DNA from: Streptomyces griseus
Lineage (GTDB): Bacteria; Actinomycetota; Actinomycetes; Streptomycetales; Streptomycetaceae
Direction: 5' to 3'
DNA length: 64,000 bases
NCBI RefSeq assembly: GCF_900460065.1
Contig: NZ_UAVD01000003.1
Location: 1 to 64,000, forward strand
Translations under genes and position numbers: made by a program
Notes under the pieces: generated by a model
Seen by the model: the letters and a program-made list of their open reading frames with translations, nothing else
The model's database searches: none
What the model was told of the DNA's origin: nothing
In this document: positions 41,043 through 50,363 of the stretch, in pieces
Numbering within the stretch: the stretch's first letter is position 1
How the letters are laid out: each line of letters opens with the position of its first letter

Positions 41043-42533
41043 TCAGCGGGCGAAGTAGTCCGGCTGCGTCTGCGCGTTGAGCTCGTCCAGCTCGACCCGC
41101 TCGGCCGGGTCGGTGCGCCGGTCGTTCAGCTTCAGCACGTCGAAGCCCTTGGCGATGTCACTGGAGTAGATGTGGCCGTTGTAGTAGTACGCCGACCAGG
41201 GGCCGGCCGTGGTGACCCGGTCGAGCGTGACCGGGCCGCGCTCGAAGAAGGCGATCTCCTCGGGCTTGGTGGAGTCGGTGAAGTCCCAGACGGAGATCCC
41301 GCCCTGGTACCAGGCCTGGACCATCAGGTCGCGGCCCTTCACCGGGATGATCGAGCCGTTGTGGGCGACGCAGACCTCGGAGTCGGCCTGGTGCCGGTCG
41401 ATCTTGAAGTAGCTGCGGAAGACCAGCTTGCGCTGATCGCCCTTGCCGACGATGTCGTAGATGCCGTCGGCGCCGCGCTCGGGCCCGATCTCCGCGTTGC
41501 AGGTGGCCGCGCCGCCGCCGCCGAGCTCGTCGGTGAAGACGACCTTGTCGGCGCCCTGGTTGAAGGTGGCCGAGTGCCAGAACGCGAAGTTCACGTTGTC
41601 CTGGACCCGGTCGATGATCTTCGGGTTCTCCGGGTCCTTGATGGAGAACAGCAGACCGTCGCCCATGCAGGCGCCGGCGGCGAGGTCCTTGGACGGCAGC
41701 ACCGTGATGTCGTGGCAGCCGGTCGTCTTGGAGACACCGGGGTTCTCCGGCGCACCGGGGTTGCCGCCGTCCGGGAAGAGGACCGGGAAGTTCACGATCC
41801 GGGCCTTCTGGGGCGCCTTGACCGGCACCTTGATGATGGAGATCCCGTCGTGCGGCGGCTTGCAGTCCGGGAACGTCTCGTCGGGCGAGTACGAGGAGAC
41901 GTACACGTACACGTTCTTGCCTTCCGGCACCAGCGTGTGCGTGTGGGAACCGCAGGCGGTCTCCACGGCGGCGATGTACTTCGGCTGCCGCTTGTTGCTG
42001 ATGTCGAAGATCTTCATGCCCTCCCAGGAGGACTTCTCCGTGGCGGGCTGGGAGGTGCTGGAGCAGGAGTCGTCGCTGCGCGAGGAGTCCGTCGACAGGA
42101 ACAGCAGGTTCCCGGAGACCGAGATGTCGTTCTGGGAACCGGGGCAGAGGACCTGTGCGACCGTCCTGGGCTTCTTCGGCTTGCTGATGTCGTAGATGAC
42201 GAAGCCGTCGTAGTTGCCGACGTACGCGTACTTCCCCTGGAAGGCGAGGTCCGTGTTGAGGCCCTTGAGGGCGCCCTTCGGCACGTTCGTCAGGTGCTTG
42301 ATGTTGGAGCTGTGGACGATCTCGTCCACGCCGGGTATGTCTCCACCGGTGATCGCGGCCCTGGCCTCGGCCTGCTCACTCTTGGTGACGGAACCGCGCT
42401 CGGCCGGGGCGTCGCCCGGGTCGGGGGTGGCGGCCGCCGTGGTGGCCGTCAGCAGCGTGGCGAGGAGTCCGGCTACGGCTGCCACCGCGCCCAGACGTCT
42501 GCGCCGCACGCGGGTGGTGTGCAACGAGGTCAC
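41043..42533 (-). CDS. Secreted LVIVD-repeat propeller protein
   Basis: 496 residues. The N-terminus has a basic RVRRRRLG and a hydrophobic AVAAVAGLLATLLTATTAAA signal peptide. The mature part holds LVIVD-like blades: YAYVGNYDGFVIYDISKPKK, then FDISNKRQPKYIAAVETACG, LLFSIKDPENPKIIDRVQD and ISVWDFTDSTKPEEIAFF. LVIVD repeat proteins are extracellular beta-propellers of unknown role. Several Cys pairs suggest disulfides. GTG 42533 has GGAGG just ahead. It is divergent from a DUF305 lipoprotein with both promoters visible in the 177-base gap; the pair is probably co-regulated. Confidence 0.88.
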   Translation of the reverse strand: MTSLHTTRVRRRRLGAVAAVAGLLATLLTATTAAATPDPGDAPAERGSVTKSEQAEARAAITGGDIPGVDEIVHSSNIKHLTNVPKGALKGLNTDLAFQGKYAYVGNYDGFVIYDISKPKKPRTVAQVLCPGSQNDISVSGNLLFLSTDSSRSDDSCSSTSQPATEKSSWEGMKIFDISNKRQPKYIAAVETACGSHTHTLVPEGKNVYVYVSSYSPDETFPDCKPPHDGISIIKVPVKAPQKARIVNFPVLFPDGGNPGAPENPGVSKTTGCHDITVLPSKDLAAGACMGDGLLFSIKDPENPKIIDRVQDNVNFAFWHSATFNQGADKVVFTDELGGGGAATCNAEIGPERGADGIYDIVGKGDQRKLVFRSYFKIDRHQADSEVCVAHNGSIIPVKGRDLMVQAWYQGGISVWDFTDSTKPEEIAFFERGPVTLDRVTTAGPWSAYYYNGHIYSSDIAKGFDVLKLNDRRTDPAERVELDELNAQTQPDYFAR

Positions 42534-42550
42534 TGCGTCCTCCCTTGTCT

Positions 42551-42612
42551 CCGTTCGGGTTCGAACGGTTCTTGAACCCCCGGCAGTATCGTCCCTCCCA
42601 TGTACACATCAA
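42551..42612 (-). promoter_or_regulatory. Promoter and 5' leader hairpins of the LVIVD gene
   Basis: On the reverse strand TTGATG (complement of 42607-42612) and GATACT (complement of 42585-42590) are separated by 16 bases. Transcription would start near 42578, exactly at an inverted repeat: CCGTTCG-GGTT-CGAACGG (42551-42568) and the overlapping GGTTC-TT-GAACC (42567-42578). The leader is thus a hairpin or an operator. The forward DUF305 gene has TTGATC (42643) and TGTTAG (42666), 17 bases apart. Confidence 0.65.
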
Positions 42613-42710
42613 CAGATGGCAACACAGACGTAATGAAAGTTTTTGATCTTCGCACCGTGGAAGCGTGTTAGGACGGTCTGCAACAGAACCCTGTGGCACA
42701 GGAGGTCACC

Positions 42711-43379
42711 GTGTTGATCCATCGCCGGTCCGCAGCCCCGCGCTCAACCGCTCTCGCGGCGGCGGCGGTTGCCGCCGTGCTCACCCTGGGGGCCTGCGAC
42801 GCGGGCAGCGGTGACGGAACGTCGGACAGGGCCGGGGACGCCGGTCCCGGCGTGGTCGCGCCCGGCAGACCGGGCGAGCCCGCCCGGACGCTCTCCGCCG
42901 AGGAGGCCGCCGAGGAGGCCGGGAAGGACACCGCCAACTCCGCCGACTTCCGCTACGCGAGGATGATGATCGAGCATCACGGCCAGGCGATCGTGATGAC
43001 CGGGCTGGTCCCGGAACGGGCCTCCGCCGACACCGTCAAACGGCTCGCGGACCGCATATCGGCGGGCCAGAAGCCGGAGATCGGTGCGATGAAGGGGTGG
43101 CTGCAGAAGAACGGCGGCGACCGGCGCGAGGAGGGCCACGACCACGCCGCGATGCCCGGCATGGCGACCGAGGCCCAGCTCGACGCGTTGCGTGCCGCCG
43201 AGGGCAAGGCCTTCGACACACTCTTCCTGAAGCTGATGATCACCCACCACCAGGGCGCGATCACCATGGCCACGGAGGCGCTCACCGAGGGGAACGACGT
43301 CATCGTCGAGGAGATGGCGAGCGACGTGGTCGCCCAGCAGACCGTGGAGATCGACCGGATGCGCGGGCTGATGGACTGA
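42711..43379 (+). CDS. DUF305 lipoprotein
   Basis: 222 residues. Signal with lipobox: basic start VLIHRRSAAPRS, hydrophobic ALAAAAVAAVL, then TLGAC with the lipid-carrying Cys. The DUF305 domain (ferritin-like four helices) shows RYARMMIEHHGQAIVMT and LMITHHQGAITMA, the paired HH motifs, and EHDHAAMPGM-type His/Met-rich stretch, suggesting metal (copper) binding at the cell surface. GTG 42711 follows AGGAGG by 5 bases. It is divergent from the LVIVD propeller gene. Confidence 0.92.
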   Translation: MLIHRRSAAPRSTALAAAAVAAVLTLGACDAGSGDGTSDRAGDAGPGVVAPGRPGEPARTLSAEEAAEEAGKDTANSADFRYARMMIEHHGQAIVMTGLVPERASADTVKRLADRISAGQKPEIGAMKGWLQKNGGDRREEGHDHAAMPGMATEAQLDALRAAEGKAFDTLFLKLMITHHQGAITMATEALTEGNDVIVEEMASDVVAQQTVEIDRMRGLMD

Positions 43380-43466
43380 GCCGATCGGCCGACCGCCCCG
43401 AGCACCGGCGGTGCGGATCGCCCCGGCGGTGCCATCCTGGAGTCAACCTCCGGGAAGAGGTGCGCC

Positions 43467-44840
43467 GTGCTCTCCGTCGCCGTCGTCGGTTCCGGCCCCA
43501 GCGGGGTCTACACCGCTCAGGCCCTGCTCCGGCAGTCGCTCGTGCCCGATGTGCGCGTGCACGTCCTGGACCGGCTGCCCACCCCGTACGGACTCGTGCG
43601 GTACGGGGTGGCCCCCGACCACGAGAAGATCAAGTCGCTGCAGAACGGGCTGCGGGCGGTGCTGGAGGACGACCGGGTCACCTTCGTGGGCAACGTCGGC
43701 GTCGGCGGGCCGGACGGGGTCTCCCCCGCCCGGCTCGCGGAGCTGTACCACGCCGTCGTCTACTGCGTCGGGGCATCGGCCGACCGGAGGCTCGCGGTGC
43801 CGGGCGAGGGGCTGCCGGGCAGCTACTCCGCCACGCGGTTCGTCTCCTGGTACAGCGCCCATCCGGACGCCGGCGCCGACCCGTTCGTCCTGGACGCCCG
43901 CTCGGCCGTCGTGATCGGCGTGGGCAACGTCGCGGTCGACGTGGCCCGGATCCTGGCCCGCGGCGCCGACGAACTGCGGGCCACCGACGTGCCCAGCGCT
44001 GCGCTCGGCGCACTGGAGGAGAGCCGGGTGCGCGACGTGCACATCGTGGGCCGCCGGGGCCCCTCCCAGGCACGGTTCACCACCAAGGAGCTCCGGGAGC
44101 TGGGGGCGCTGCCCGGGGCACGCGTCGTGGTCGACCCCGCGGAACTGGCGCTGGACCCCGCGTACGCCGCTCCGGAGGGGCTGCCCGGGGCGCCGCCCGC
44201 CGTGGTACGGCGGAACCTGGAGGTCCTGCGCGGCTGGTCGGCGGCCGGGGAGCCGGCCGCCGGCGGCGCCGGGCGCCGCATCCGGCTGCGGTTCTTCCTG
44301 CGGCCGGTGGAACTGCTGGAGCGCGACGGGCGGGTCGCCGGGGTGCGGTTCGCCCGGACGGCTCCGGACGCCGGGGGCGGAGTGCGGGACACCGGGGCGT
44401 ACGAGGACATCGCGGCGCGGCTCGTCCTGCGGGCGGTCGGCTATCGGGGGGTGGAGCTGCCGGGGCTGCCCTTCGACGCGGTGCGCGGCACGGTGCCGCA
44501 CGCGGCGGGCCGAGTGCTGCGGGACGGGGTGCCGGTGCCGGGCGCGTACGTGGCGGGGTGGATCAAGCGGGGGCCGACCGGAGTGATCGGTTCGAACCGC
44601 TCCTGCGCCAAGGAGACGGTGGCCTCCCTCCTGGCGGACGCGGCCGAGCTGAGAGGCCGTGCGGCGGCGGACGATCCGCTGGCGGTGCTGCGGAAGTGGG
44701 GGCTGCGGCCGGTGGAGTGGTCCGGCTGGCTGTCGATCGAGCGTGCGGAGGCGGAGCTGGGCCGTTCGCTGGGGCGCGGCCCGGTGAAGATCCCCGACTG
44801 GCCGGGGTTGCTGGGCGCGGCCCGGGACGGGGAGCGCTGA
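43467..44840 (+). CDS. Ferredoxin-NADP+ reductase (adrenodoxin-reductase/FprA type)
   Basis: 457 residues. FAD motif VAVVGSGPSGVYTAQALL, LPTPYGLVRYGVAPDHEKIK (hallmark of FprA), NADP site VVIGVGNVAVDVARILAR, and the C-terminal GAYVAGWIKRGPTGVIGSNR plus PDWPGL. It transfers electrons from NADPH to a ferredoxin for P450s or other oxygenases. GTG 43467 with GGAAGAGG upstream. No ferredoxin or P450 gene is nearby, so the partner is elsewhere in the genome. Confidence 0.95.
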   Translation: MLSVAVVGSGPSGVYTAQALLRQSLVPDVRVHVLDRLPTPYGLVRYGVAPDHEKIKSLQNGLRAVLEDDRVTFVGNVGVGGPDGVSPARLAELYHAVVYCVGASADRRLAVPGEGLPGSYSATRFVSWYSAHPDAGADPFVLDARSAVVIGVGNVAVDVARILARGADELRATDVPSAALGALEESRVRDVHIVGRRGPSQARFTTKELRELGALPGARVVVDPAELALDPAYAAPEGLPGAPPAVVRRNLEVLRGWSAAGEPAAGGAGRRIRLRFFLRPVELLERDGRVAGVRFARTAPDAGGGVRDTGAYEDIAARLVLRAVGYRGVELPGLPFDAVRGTVPHAAGRVLRDGVPVPGAYVAGWIKRGPTGVIGSNRSCAKETVASLLADAAELRGRAAADDPLAVLRKWGLRPVEWSGWLSIERAEAELGRSLGRGPVKIPDWPGLLGAARDGER

Positions 44841-44851
44841 GCGGCGTTCCG

Positions 44852-45589
44852 CTACGCCGGGCCCTCCCGGGTCGCCACCACCAGCCGGGCACGGGGGCTG
44901 CCGTCGGGACGCACGCCCAGCTCGGTCAGCGGGAGCAGCCGCGCGGCGAATCCGGCCCGCGTCAGGTCCTTGAGCACGTCGCCGAGCGGGAACGTGCGGT
45001 AGTACATGACGAACCGCGGGCGCCACAGGGCGTTGCGTACCCGCATCGCCGCGTCGAAGCCGAACAGCGACCAGTAGGCGCGCGATCCCACCGGGGGCGG
45101 TGCGCCGATCGGGAAGACGAACCGCCCGCCCGGCCGGAGCGATCCGTGCACCTCGGCGAAGAGACCGAAGCGTTCGGCGGGCAGGAAGTGGCCGAAGGCG
45201 CCGAAGCTCAGGGCGAGATCGAAGGCGGGCGCGAAGGGCAGGGAGCGGGCGTCGGCCCGCACCCAGTGCACCGCCGGCCCCTCTCCGCCGGGCGGGAAGG
45301 CGGCCCGGGCCTCGGCGAGCATGCCCGCGCTGAAGTCGACGCCGACGGCGCGCTCCCGGCACAGCCGCCGGAGCACGCCCACCCCCGCGCCGGTGCCGCA
45401 GCAGACGTCGAGTCCGCTGTCGAAGGGGCCGAGTTCGCGCACCGCGCGGGTGACGGCGTCGAGCACGCGGTCGGGGGTGCGGTAGGGCGTCCGGTCGAAC
45501 TTCGGGGCGAGGAGGTCGTATCCGCGCTCGGTCGAGGAGAGCGCCTGAACGGCCAGTTCGCGCACGGTGGGGCCCTGTTTGGTGAACAT
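44852..45589 (-). CDS. SAM-dependent methyltransferase
   Basis: 245 residues, class I. SAM motif I is GLDVCCGTGAGVGVLR (DxxCGTG), motif II VGVDFSAGMLAEA, then WVRADARSLPFAPAFDLALS and LRPGGRFVFPIG. The substrate is unknown; the sequence looks closer to generic type-11 methyltransferases. ATG 45589 has a GTG immediately before it at 45592 as an alternative. It is convergent with the FprA-type gene, with only 11 bases between stop codons and a short AGCGG-CGTT-CCGCT hairpin. Confidence 0.88.
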   Translation of the reverse strand: MFTKQGPTVRELAVQALSSTERGYDLLAPKFDRTPYRTPDRVLDAVTRAVRELGPFDSGLDVCCGTGAGVGVLRRLCRERAVGVDFSAGMLAEARAAFPPGGEGPAVHWVRADARSLPFAPAFDLALSFGAFGHFLPAERFGLFAEVHGSLRPGGRFVFPIGAPPPVGSRAYWSLFGFDAAMRVRNALWRPRFVMYYRTFPLGDVLKDLTRAGFAARLLPLTELGVRPDGSPRARLVVATREGPA

Positions 45590-45702
45590 CACGGGCCACC
45601 CTACCGACGCGGCGCACCCGTGCGGCCGGCCGGGCGCCCCGCCGGGGGGCGTACGAGTGGGGGCGCGGGGGAAGGCCGGGCGAGGAGGAGGCGTCAACGC
45701 CC

Positions 45703-46119
45703 TCAGGGAAGACGCCGCTTGAGGGTGATGGGGGTGTCGGCGGCGTACGCCTGGGTCCAGCTGCGGCCGGCGCCCGACTTCCAGGTGACGTGGACCGTGG
45801 ATCCGTCGGCCCGGGCGCTCTCCACGGTCATCGACCGGTCGCCGTCGCGCGTGTCACCGCGGCGCAGCTCGCCCGCGACCACCGTGACGGGACGCTCCCC
45901 GGGCGTGTTCTCGGCCTCCTCGGCAGCCCGGAGGAGTGCGGCGGCCAGCTCTCGGGCCGCCCCGGGGGCGCAGGACCAGACGAGCTCGCCGGCCGGGGGC
46001 GAGAACCGCAGGGAGACCCGGCCGGGCTCCCCGCCGGGGGCCGCGACCGCGCCGGGCCCGCCCGCGCCGACCGTGACCCGCACCGGGTGACCGTCGGCGT
46101 CCGTGATCCCGCTGCCCAT
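45703..46119 (-). CDS. Small protein of unknown function
   Basis: 138 residues (MGSGITDADGHPVRVTVGAG). It has a beta-rich look, with LRFSPPAGELVWSCAPGAA, ELAAALLRAAEEAENTPGE and HVTWKSGAGRSWTQAYA; no signal or membrane segment, no domain I can name. ATG 46119 lies behind GAGGGG. It is downstream of the cupin gene on the same strand but 164 bases away. Strand supported by GC bias and ribosome site. Confidence 0.7.
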   Translation of the reverse strand: MGSGITDADGHPVRVTVGAGGPGAVAAPGGEPGRVSLRFSPPAGELVWSCAPGAARELAAALLRAAEEAENTPGERPVTVVAGELRRGDTRDGDRSMTVESARADGSTVHVTWKSGAGRSWTQAYAADTPITLKRRLP

Positions 46120-46283
46120 CGTCGTCCCCTCGGGGTTGTCCGTCCCCGGCCGTGTCCCGGCCGTCGTCCGGCCGCTGTCCGGCCCCCGCCAGCATGTCAG
46201 CACCCGGCCGAGGGACGCCCGAGCGGGGCCGGGGCGTGCCGTGTGGCAGCCGGGGCCGCCCTGTCGGAGGCCGCCCGGGGCCC

Positions 46284-46997
46284 TCAGGTGCGGTAGACGT
46301 CCAGCCGGCCGCACATGCCGAACCTGCCGTGCGCGGAGGGCCGTTCGGCGTGGACGCGGGCGTCGGCGAGGTGGCCGGCCTCCCCCCGGTCCAGCGCGTC
46401 GAGCTGGCCGGCGGTGGCGGCGGCGGCCGTGGCGGCTCCCCGCTCCCAGCGGCCGCGCCACTCGGGCGTCCGGGGACGGACGAGCGCGGCGGCGGCACGG
46501 TGGAACGCGGCCAGCGGCTCCGGGTCCCCGTTCTCCACGGCCTCGCGCAGGACGAGGAAGCCCTCCACGGCGAGGTCGCGCCGGGCCCGCGCCGCCCGTT
46601 CCTGCACGGCCTCCTCGGCGTCCACGGGCAGCGTCGCCCCCGCGCGGTAGGCCTCGGGGTCCGCGAGACAGCGGGGCGGCAGGGTGAGCACGGCGTCGCC
46701 GGCCTCGGGCAGCCCGCTGTTCTGCATGAGCACGATGACGCGCAGCCCGTCCTCGTTGACCAGGCGGTGCACGGCTCCCGGGGTGAACCACACGAGCGCG
46801 CCCGGGGTCAGCGGGGTCTCCTGGAATCCGGCGGCCGTGAGGGTCTGCACGGAGCCGCTGCCGCCGACCACGACGTACCCCTCCGAGCAGGTCAGGTGCA
46901 GGTGGGGGGTGCCCCCGCGCAGCCCGTCGGCGGCGGGCCAGTTGTAGACGCTCAGATGCGAGACGGCGACGGCGCCGGGCAGTCCTTCGAAGGTCAC
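46284..46997 (-). CDS. Cupin-domain protein
   Basis: 237 residues. An N-terminal cupin barrel is seen with GTPHLHLTCSEGYVVVGGSG (motif 1, HxHx..E), then TPGALVWFTPGAVHRLVNED (motif 2). The rest is helical and Ala-rich (LAAFHRAAAALVRPRTPEW). A divalent metal site is probable: His, His, Glu, His. GTG 46997 and GTG 47000 are adjacent candidate starts behind AGGAG. A LacI-type AAGCGCTT palindrome lies about 80 bases upstream, suggesting control by a carbohydrate repressor. Substrate unknown. Confidence 0.85.
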   Translation of the reverse strand: MTFEGLPGAVAVSHLSVYNWPAADGLRGGTPHLHLTCSEGYVVVGGSGSVQTLTAAGFQETPLTPGALVWFTPGAVHRLVNEDGLRVIVLMQNSGLPEAGDAVLTLPPRCLADPEAYRAGATLPVDAEEAVQERAARARRDLAVEGFLVLREAVENGDPEPLAAFHRAAAALVRPRTPEWRGRWERGAATAAAATAGQLDALDRGEAGHLADARVHAERPSAHGRFGMCGRLDVYRT

Positions 46998-47077
46998 CAC
47001 GGGGGCTCCTGGGTGTCGGCGGCACGGGGCGCACGGCGGTCCGCGGCCGTGCGCGGACACCGCCGCACCGGCCGTCA

Positions 47078-47089
47078 GCAAGCGCTTTC
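47078..47089. promoter_or_regulatory. LacI-type operator candidate between cupin and propeller genes
   Basis: GCAAGCGCTTTC contains AAGCGCTT as a perfect 8-bp palindrome with near-symmetric flanks (GMAAGCGCTTKC), typical of LacI/GalR-family sites with a central CG. No LacI gene is adjacent; the nearest one is at 21.9 kb and binds a different core. Confidence 0.5.
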
Positions 47090-47276
47090 TCGGGTGGCTG
47101 AACGCTAGGACCGTCACAGCGCGCGGGTCAAGGGCGCGCCATGCGCCGGACGGCCACCCGGGCGGCGGCCACGCCGGCACGACCGGGGCGCGGGGGCGTG
47201 TGCGCGGGCCACTGCCGACGGCCGGGTGCAGACTGGCATAAATCCGGCACGACGGCGTAGCGGAAGGTCCAGGACC

Positions 47277-48362
47277 ATGACCGATGTCTTGCTCACCGCA
47301 GGCACCCGCAAGGGTCTCTTCATCGGCCGCAGGCGCGACGGGAGCTGGGAGATCACCGGCCCGCACTTCAACGCGCAGGCGATCTACTCGGTCGCCGTGG
47401 ACACCCGGGGGGACACCACCAGAATCCTGGTCGGCGGGGACAGCGCGCACTGGGGGCCGTCCGTCTTCCACTCGGACGATCTGGGCGGGACCTGGGTCGA
47501 GCCGCGGCAGCCCGCGGTGAAGTTCCCCCAGTCCACCGGGGCTTCGCTGGAGCGCGTCTGGCAGTTGCATCCGGCGGGCCCCGAGGCGCCGGACGTGGTC
47601 TACGCGGGCACCGAGCCGGCCGCGCTGTTCCGTTCCGAGGACCGTGGCGAGTCGTTCGAGCTGGTCCGTCCGCTCTGGGAGCACCCGACCCGCTCCCGGT
47701 GGGAGCCGGGCGGCGGCGGCGAGGGGCTGCACACGGTCCTGACCGACCCCCGGGACGCCCTGGCCGTGACCGTGGCGGTCTCGACGGCCGGCGTGTTCCG
47801 GACCAAGGACGGCGGCGCAAGCTGGGCCCCGTCGAACAAGGGCGTCTCCGCGGTCTTCCTCCCGGACCCGGAACCGGAGTTCGGCCAGTGCGTCCACAAG
47901 GTCACCCGCGACGCGGCCGACCCGGACCGCCTCTATCTGCAGAACCACTGGGGCGTGTTCCGCAGCGACGACTCCGGCGACCACTGGAGCGACATCGGCG
48001 CGGGCCTGCCCTCCGACTTCGGGTTCGCCGCAGCCGCGCATCCGCACCGCGGTGGCACGGCATACGTCTTCCCGATCAACGCCGACGCCGACCGGGTCCC
48101 GGCGGAGCACCGCTGCCGGGTGTTCCGCACGAGCGACGCGGGGCGCACCTGGGAGCCGCTCACGCAGGGCCTGCCGGACGGGGCGCACTACGGCACGGTG
48201 CTGCGCGACGCGCTGTGCACCGACGACGCGGATCCCGCCGGGGTGTACTTCGGCAACCGCAACGGCGAGTTGTACGCCAGCGCGGACGACGGGGACAGCT
48301 GGCGGCAGATCGCTTCGCATCTGCCGGACGTCCTGTGCGTACGCGCGGTGGCGTTCGGCTGA
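47277..48362 (+). CDS. YCF48/sialidase-like beta-propeller protein
   Basis: 361 residues, no signal peptide. Repeated Asp-box-like motifs: [65 protein letters not shown] and [13 protein letters not shown] (S-x-D-x-G-x-x-W), six of them, as in sialidase and glycosyl-hydrolase-type propellers. The first strand is [16 protein letters not shown]. Sialidase active-site arginines are not evident, so it is probably a non-enzymatic scaffold or unknown hydrolase. ATG 47277 has GGAAGGTCCAGGA ahead. It is divergent from the cupin gene. Confidence 0.85.
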   Translation: MTDVLLTAGTRKGLFIGRRRDGSWEITGPHFNAQAIYSVAVDTRGDTTRILVGGDSAHWGPSVFHSDDLGGTWVEPRQPAVKFPQSTGASLERVWQLHPAGPEAPDVVYAGTEPAALFRSEDRGESFELVRPLWEHPTRSRWEPGGGGEGLHTVLTDPRDALAVTVAVSTAGVFRTKDGGASWAPSNKGVSAVFLPDPEPEFGQCVHKVTRDAADPDRLYLQNHWGVFRSDDSGDHWSDIGAGLPSDFGFAAAAHPHRGGTAYVFPINADADRVPAEHRCRVFRTSDAGRTWEPLTQGLPDGAHYGTVLRDALCTDDADPAGVYFGNRNGELYASADDGDSWRQIASHLPDVLCVRAVAFG

Positions 48363-48368
48363 CGGCAG

Positions 48369-48406
48369 TTGATCGGAGTGGTCGTATCAGCAGTAGAGTG
48401 CGGGCC
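48369..48406 (+). promoter_or_regulatory. Leaderless promoter of the uracil-DNA glycosylase gene
   Basis: TTGATC (48369-48374) and TAGAGT (48394-48399), 19 bases apart, with transcription start expected at about 48406-48407, which is the GTG start codon. No ribosome-binding site precedes the GTG. Confidence 0.6.
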
Positions 48407-49084
48407 GTGGCAGCACGACCGTTGAAAGAGATCATCGAGCCGGGGTGGGCGGACGCCCTCGAACCCGTCGCCGAACGCATCGCCTCCATGGGCGACTTCC
48501 TCCGCGCGGAGATCGCCGCGGGACGTACGTACCTCCCCTCGGGGGCTCATGTACTGCGGGCGTTCCAGCAGCCGTTCGAGGAGGTGAGAGTGCTGGTGGT
48601 CGGCCAGGATCCGTATCCCACCCCGGGGCACGCGATCGGGCTGAGCTTCGCGGTGGCGCCCGACGTCCAGCCGCTGCCGGGCAGTCTGGAGAACATCTTC
48701 CGCGAGCTGAACGCGGATCTGGGGCTGCCCAGGCCGTCCAACGGCGATCTCACACCCTGGACGCGGCAGGGGGTGCTGCTGCTCAACAGGGCGCTGACCA
48801 CCGCGCCGCGGCGGCCCGCAGCCCACCGGGGCAAGGGCTGGGAAGAGGTGACCGAGCAGGCCATCAAGGCGCTGGTCGCCCGGGGCACGCCGCTGGTGTC
48901 GGTCCTGTGGGGGCGCGACGCCCGCAATCTGCGCCCGCAGTTGGGCGACTTCCCCGCGATCGAGTCCTCGCACCCCTCCCCCATGTCCGCCGACCGGGGC
49001 TTCTTCGGCTCGCGGCCGTTCAGCCGCGTCAACGAGCTGCTGGAACGCCAGGGGGCGCGGCCGGTGGACTGGCGGCTTCCGTGA
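48407..49084 (+). CDS. ung: Uracil-DNA glycosylase
   Basis: 225 residues, family 1 UDG. The catalytic water-activating loop [20 protein letters not shown], the N/uracil pocket [17 protein letters not shown], and the minor-groove loop [20 protein letters not shown] with the catalytic His are in order. It excises uracil from DNA as first step in base excision repair. GTG 48407 has no ribosome site and lies at the predicted transcription start. Its TGA overlaps the GTG of the next gene, so both are co-translated. Confidence 0.95.
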   Translation: MAARPLKEIIEPGWADALEPVAERIASMGDFLRAEIAAGRTYLPSGAHVLRAFQQPFEEVRVLVVGQDPYPTPGHAIGLSFAVAPDVQPLPGSLENIFRELNADLGLPRPSNGDLTPWTRQGVLLLNRALTTAPRRPAAHRGKGWEEVTEQAIKALVARGTPLVSVLWGRDARNLRPQLGDFPAIESSHPSPMSADRGFFGSRPFSRVNELLERQGARPVDWRLP

Positions 49085-50199
49085 CCCGTCCCCCGGGGAC
49101 GCCCGACGCGGCCGGACCCGCGGTGTACGTCCTGGGGGTGGATTCCGGCGGCTCCGGTCTGCGGGTGGCACTCGGCCGGGCGGGGCTGCCCGGTCCCGAC
49201 GCGACGACGCTCTGCGCGGAGCCGGTGCGGACCGGGCCCGGCGGCATCGACGCCGGGCATCTGCTGGACCAGTTGCTGCCCGCCGCCCGGGAGTTGCTGG
49301 ACCGGGCGGCCGGCCCCCCGGCGGGTGGCCCCCCGGCCGGTGGCCCCCCGGCGGGTGAGGTCGCGGCGCTGGCGATCGGGGCCGCCGGCATGGCCACGCT
49401 CGGCGATCGGTTGCGGTCGGAGCTGCCCGGGGTGCTCGCGGACGCGCTGGGGGTGCGCCGGCTGGCCCTGGCCGCCGACGCGGTGACGGCCTACGCGGGC
49501 GCGGTGGGACAGCGCCCGGGTGCGGTCGTCGCGGGCGGCACGGGCATGATCGCCCTCGGCACGGACCTGATGGAGTGGCACAGGGCCGACGGGTGGGGTC
49601 ATCTTCTGGGTGACAGCGGCGGTGGCGCGTGGATCGGCCGTGCCGGGCTGGACGCGGCGATGCGGGCCCACGACGGGCGGCGGGGCGGATCCCCCGCCCT
49701 GCTGGACCGGGTGCGGGCCGTTTTCGGACCGGCCGAGGCGCTGCCCGGGCTGCTCTACCCACGCTCCGACCGGCCGGCCGTGCTGGCCTCGTTCGCCCCG
49801 GAGGTGGCGGCGTGCGCCGGAGCGGATCCGGTGGCCGCCGGCATTCTGCGGCAGGCCGCCGGCCATATCGCCGAGGCGGCGGCAGCGGTGTGCCCGACGT
49901 CGGCCGGTCCGGGGTTCGAGGATGGCGAGGTCGGTGAAGTGGCTCTGACGGGTGGCCTGTTCAAGATGGGCGAGCCCCTGATCGCACCGCTGCGCGAGGA
50001 GCTGGCACGGCTGTTGCCGGGGGCCCGGGTGATCCCGGCCGCGGGCGATCCGTTGACCGGCGCACTCCGGATCGCGCAGGCCCTGGCCGCCGGGGATCTG
50101 CGCCTGCCGCTCCACCCGACGATGCTGTTCGTGCCCCAGGAGTCCGGGAGCGGGCCGCGCGACGCGAGCTCGGTGCGCGACGAGCCCCGTGCGGGGTGA
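49081..50199 (+). CDS. BadF/BadG/BcrA-type ATPase, N-acetylglucosamine-kinase-like
   Basis: 372 residues of the ASKHA fold. [18 protein letters not shown] (phosphate 1), [13 protein letters not shown] (adenosine), [20 protein letters not shown] (phosphate 2) and [14 protein letters not shown]. Members include human-type N-acetylglucosamine kinases; substrate here unknown. GTG 49081 overlaps the ung TGA (GTGA), so it is translationally coupled to a DNA-repair gene, an odd pairing. Residues around 78-92 ([15 protein letters not shown]) come from a perfect-looking 3 x 15-bp tandem repeat at 49312-49356. Confidence 0.9.
   Translation: MTRPPGTPDAAGPAVYVLGVDSGGSGLRVALGRAGLPGPDATTLCAEPVRTGPGGIDAGHLLDQLLPAARELLDRAAGPPAGGPPAGGPPAGEVAALAIGAAGMATLGDRLRSELPGVLADALGVRRLALAADAVTAYAGAVGQRPGAVVAGGTGMIALGTDLMEWHRADGWGHLLGDSGGGAWIGRAGLDAAMRAHDGRRGGSPALLDRVRAVFGPAEALPGLLYPRSDRPAVLASFAPEVAACAGADPVAAGILRQAAGHIAEAAAAVCPTSAGPGFEDGEVGEVALTGGLFKMGEPLIAPLREELARLLPGARVIPAAGDPLTGALRIAQALAAGDLRLPLHPTMLFVPQESGSGPRDASSVRDEPRAG
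49312..49356 (+). repeat. Three tandem copies of a 15-bp unit within the kinase gene
   Basis: GGCCCCCCGGCGGGT occurs at 49312, 49327 (with one base change) and 49342, encoding GPPAG three times. It lies in a surface loop between the first two ATPase blocks; unit number may vary between strains. Confidence 0.8.
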
Positions 50200-50363
50200 C
50201 GGCCGGCGGGGCGAAGGGGGCCGGGAGGAGGCCGGCGGACCAACGAGCCGACAGACAGGGACACTCCGGTGGTACATCACTCATCGGACATAAGCGGATA
50301 GTTAACGCTCGACCGGACCCTCCCCGAACGGAGGGGCAGGCAAAACCAGTAGCATGCGGCGCC

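Noticed and set aside
42551..42580. GGTTCGAAC-like sequence resembling a tRNA T-loop
   Set aside because: No acceptor, D or anticodon arms surround it; better explained as inverted repeats in the LVIVD leader.
43097..46090. 997-residue forward ORF
   Set aside because: Overlaps DUF305, FprA-type and methyltransferase genes in another frame and has shadow-like Arg/Gly-rich composition.
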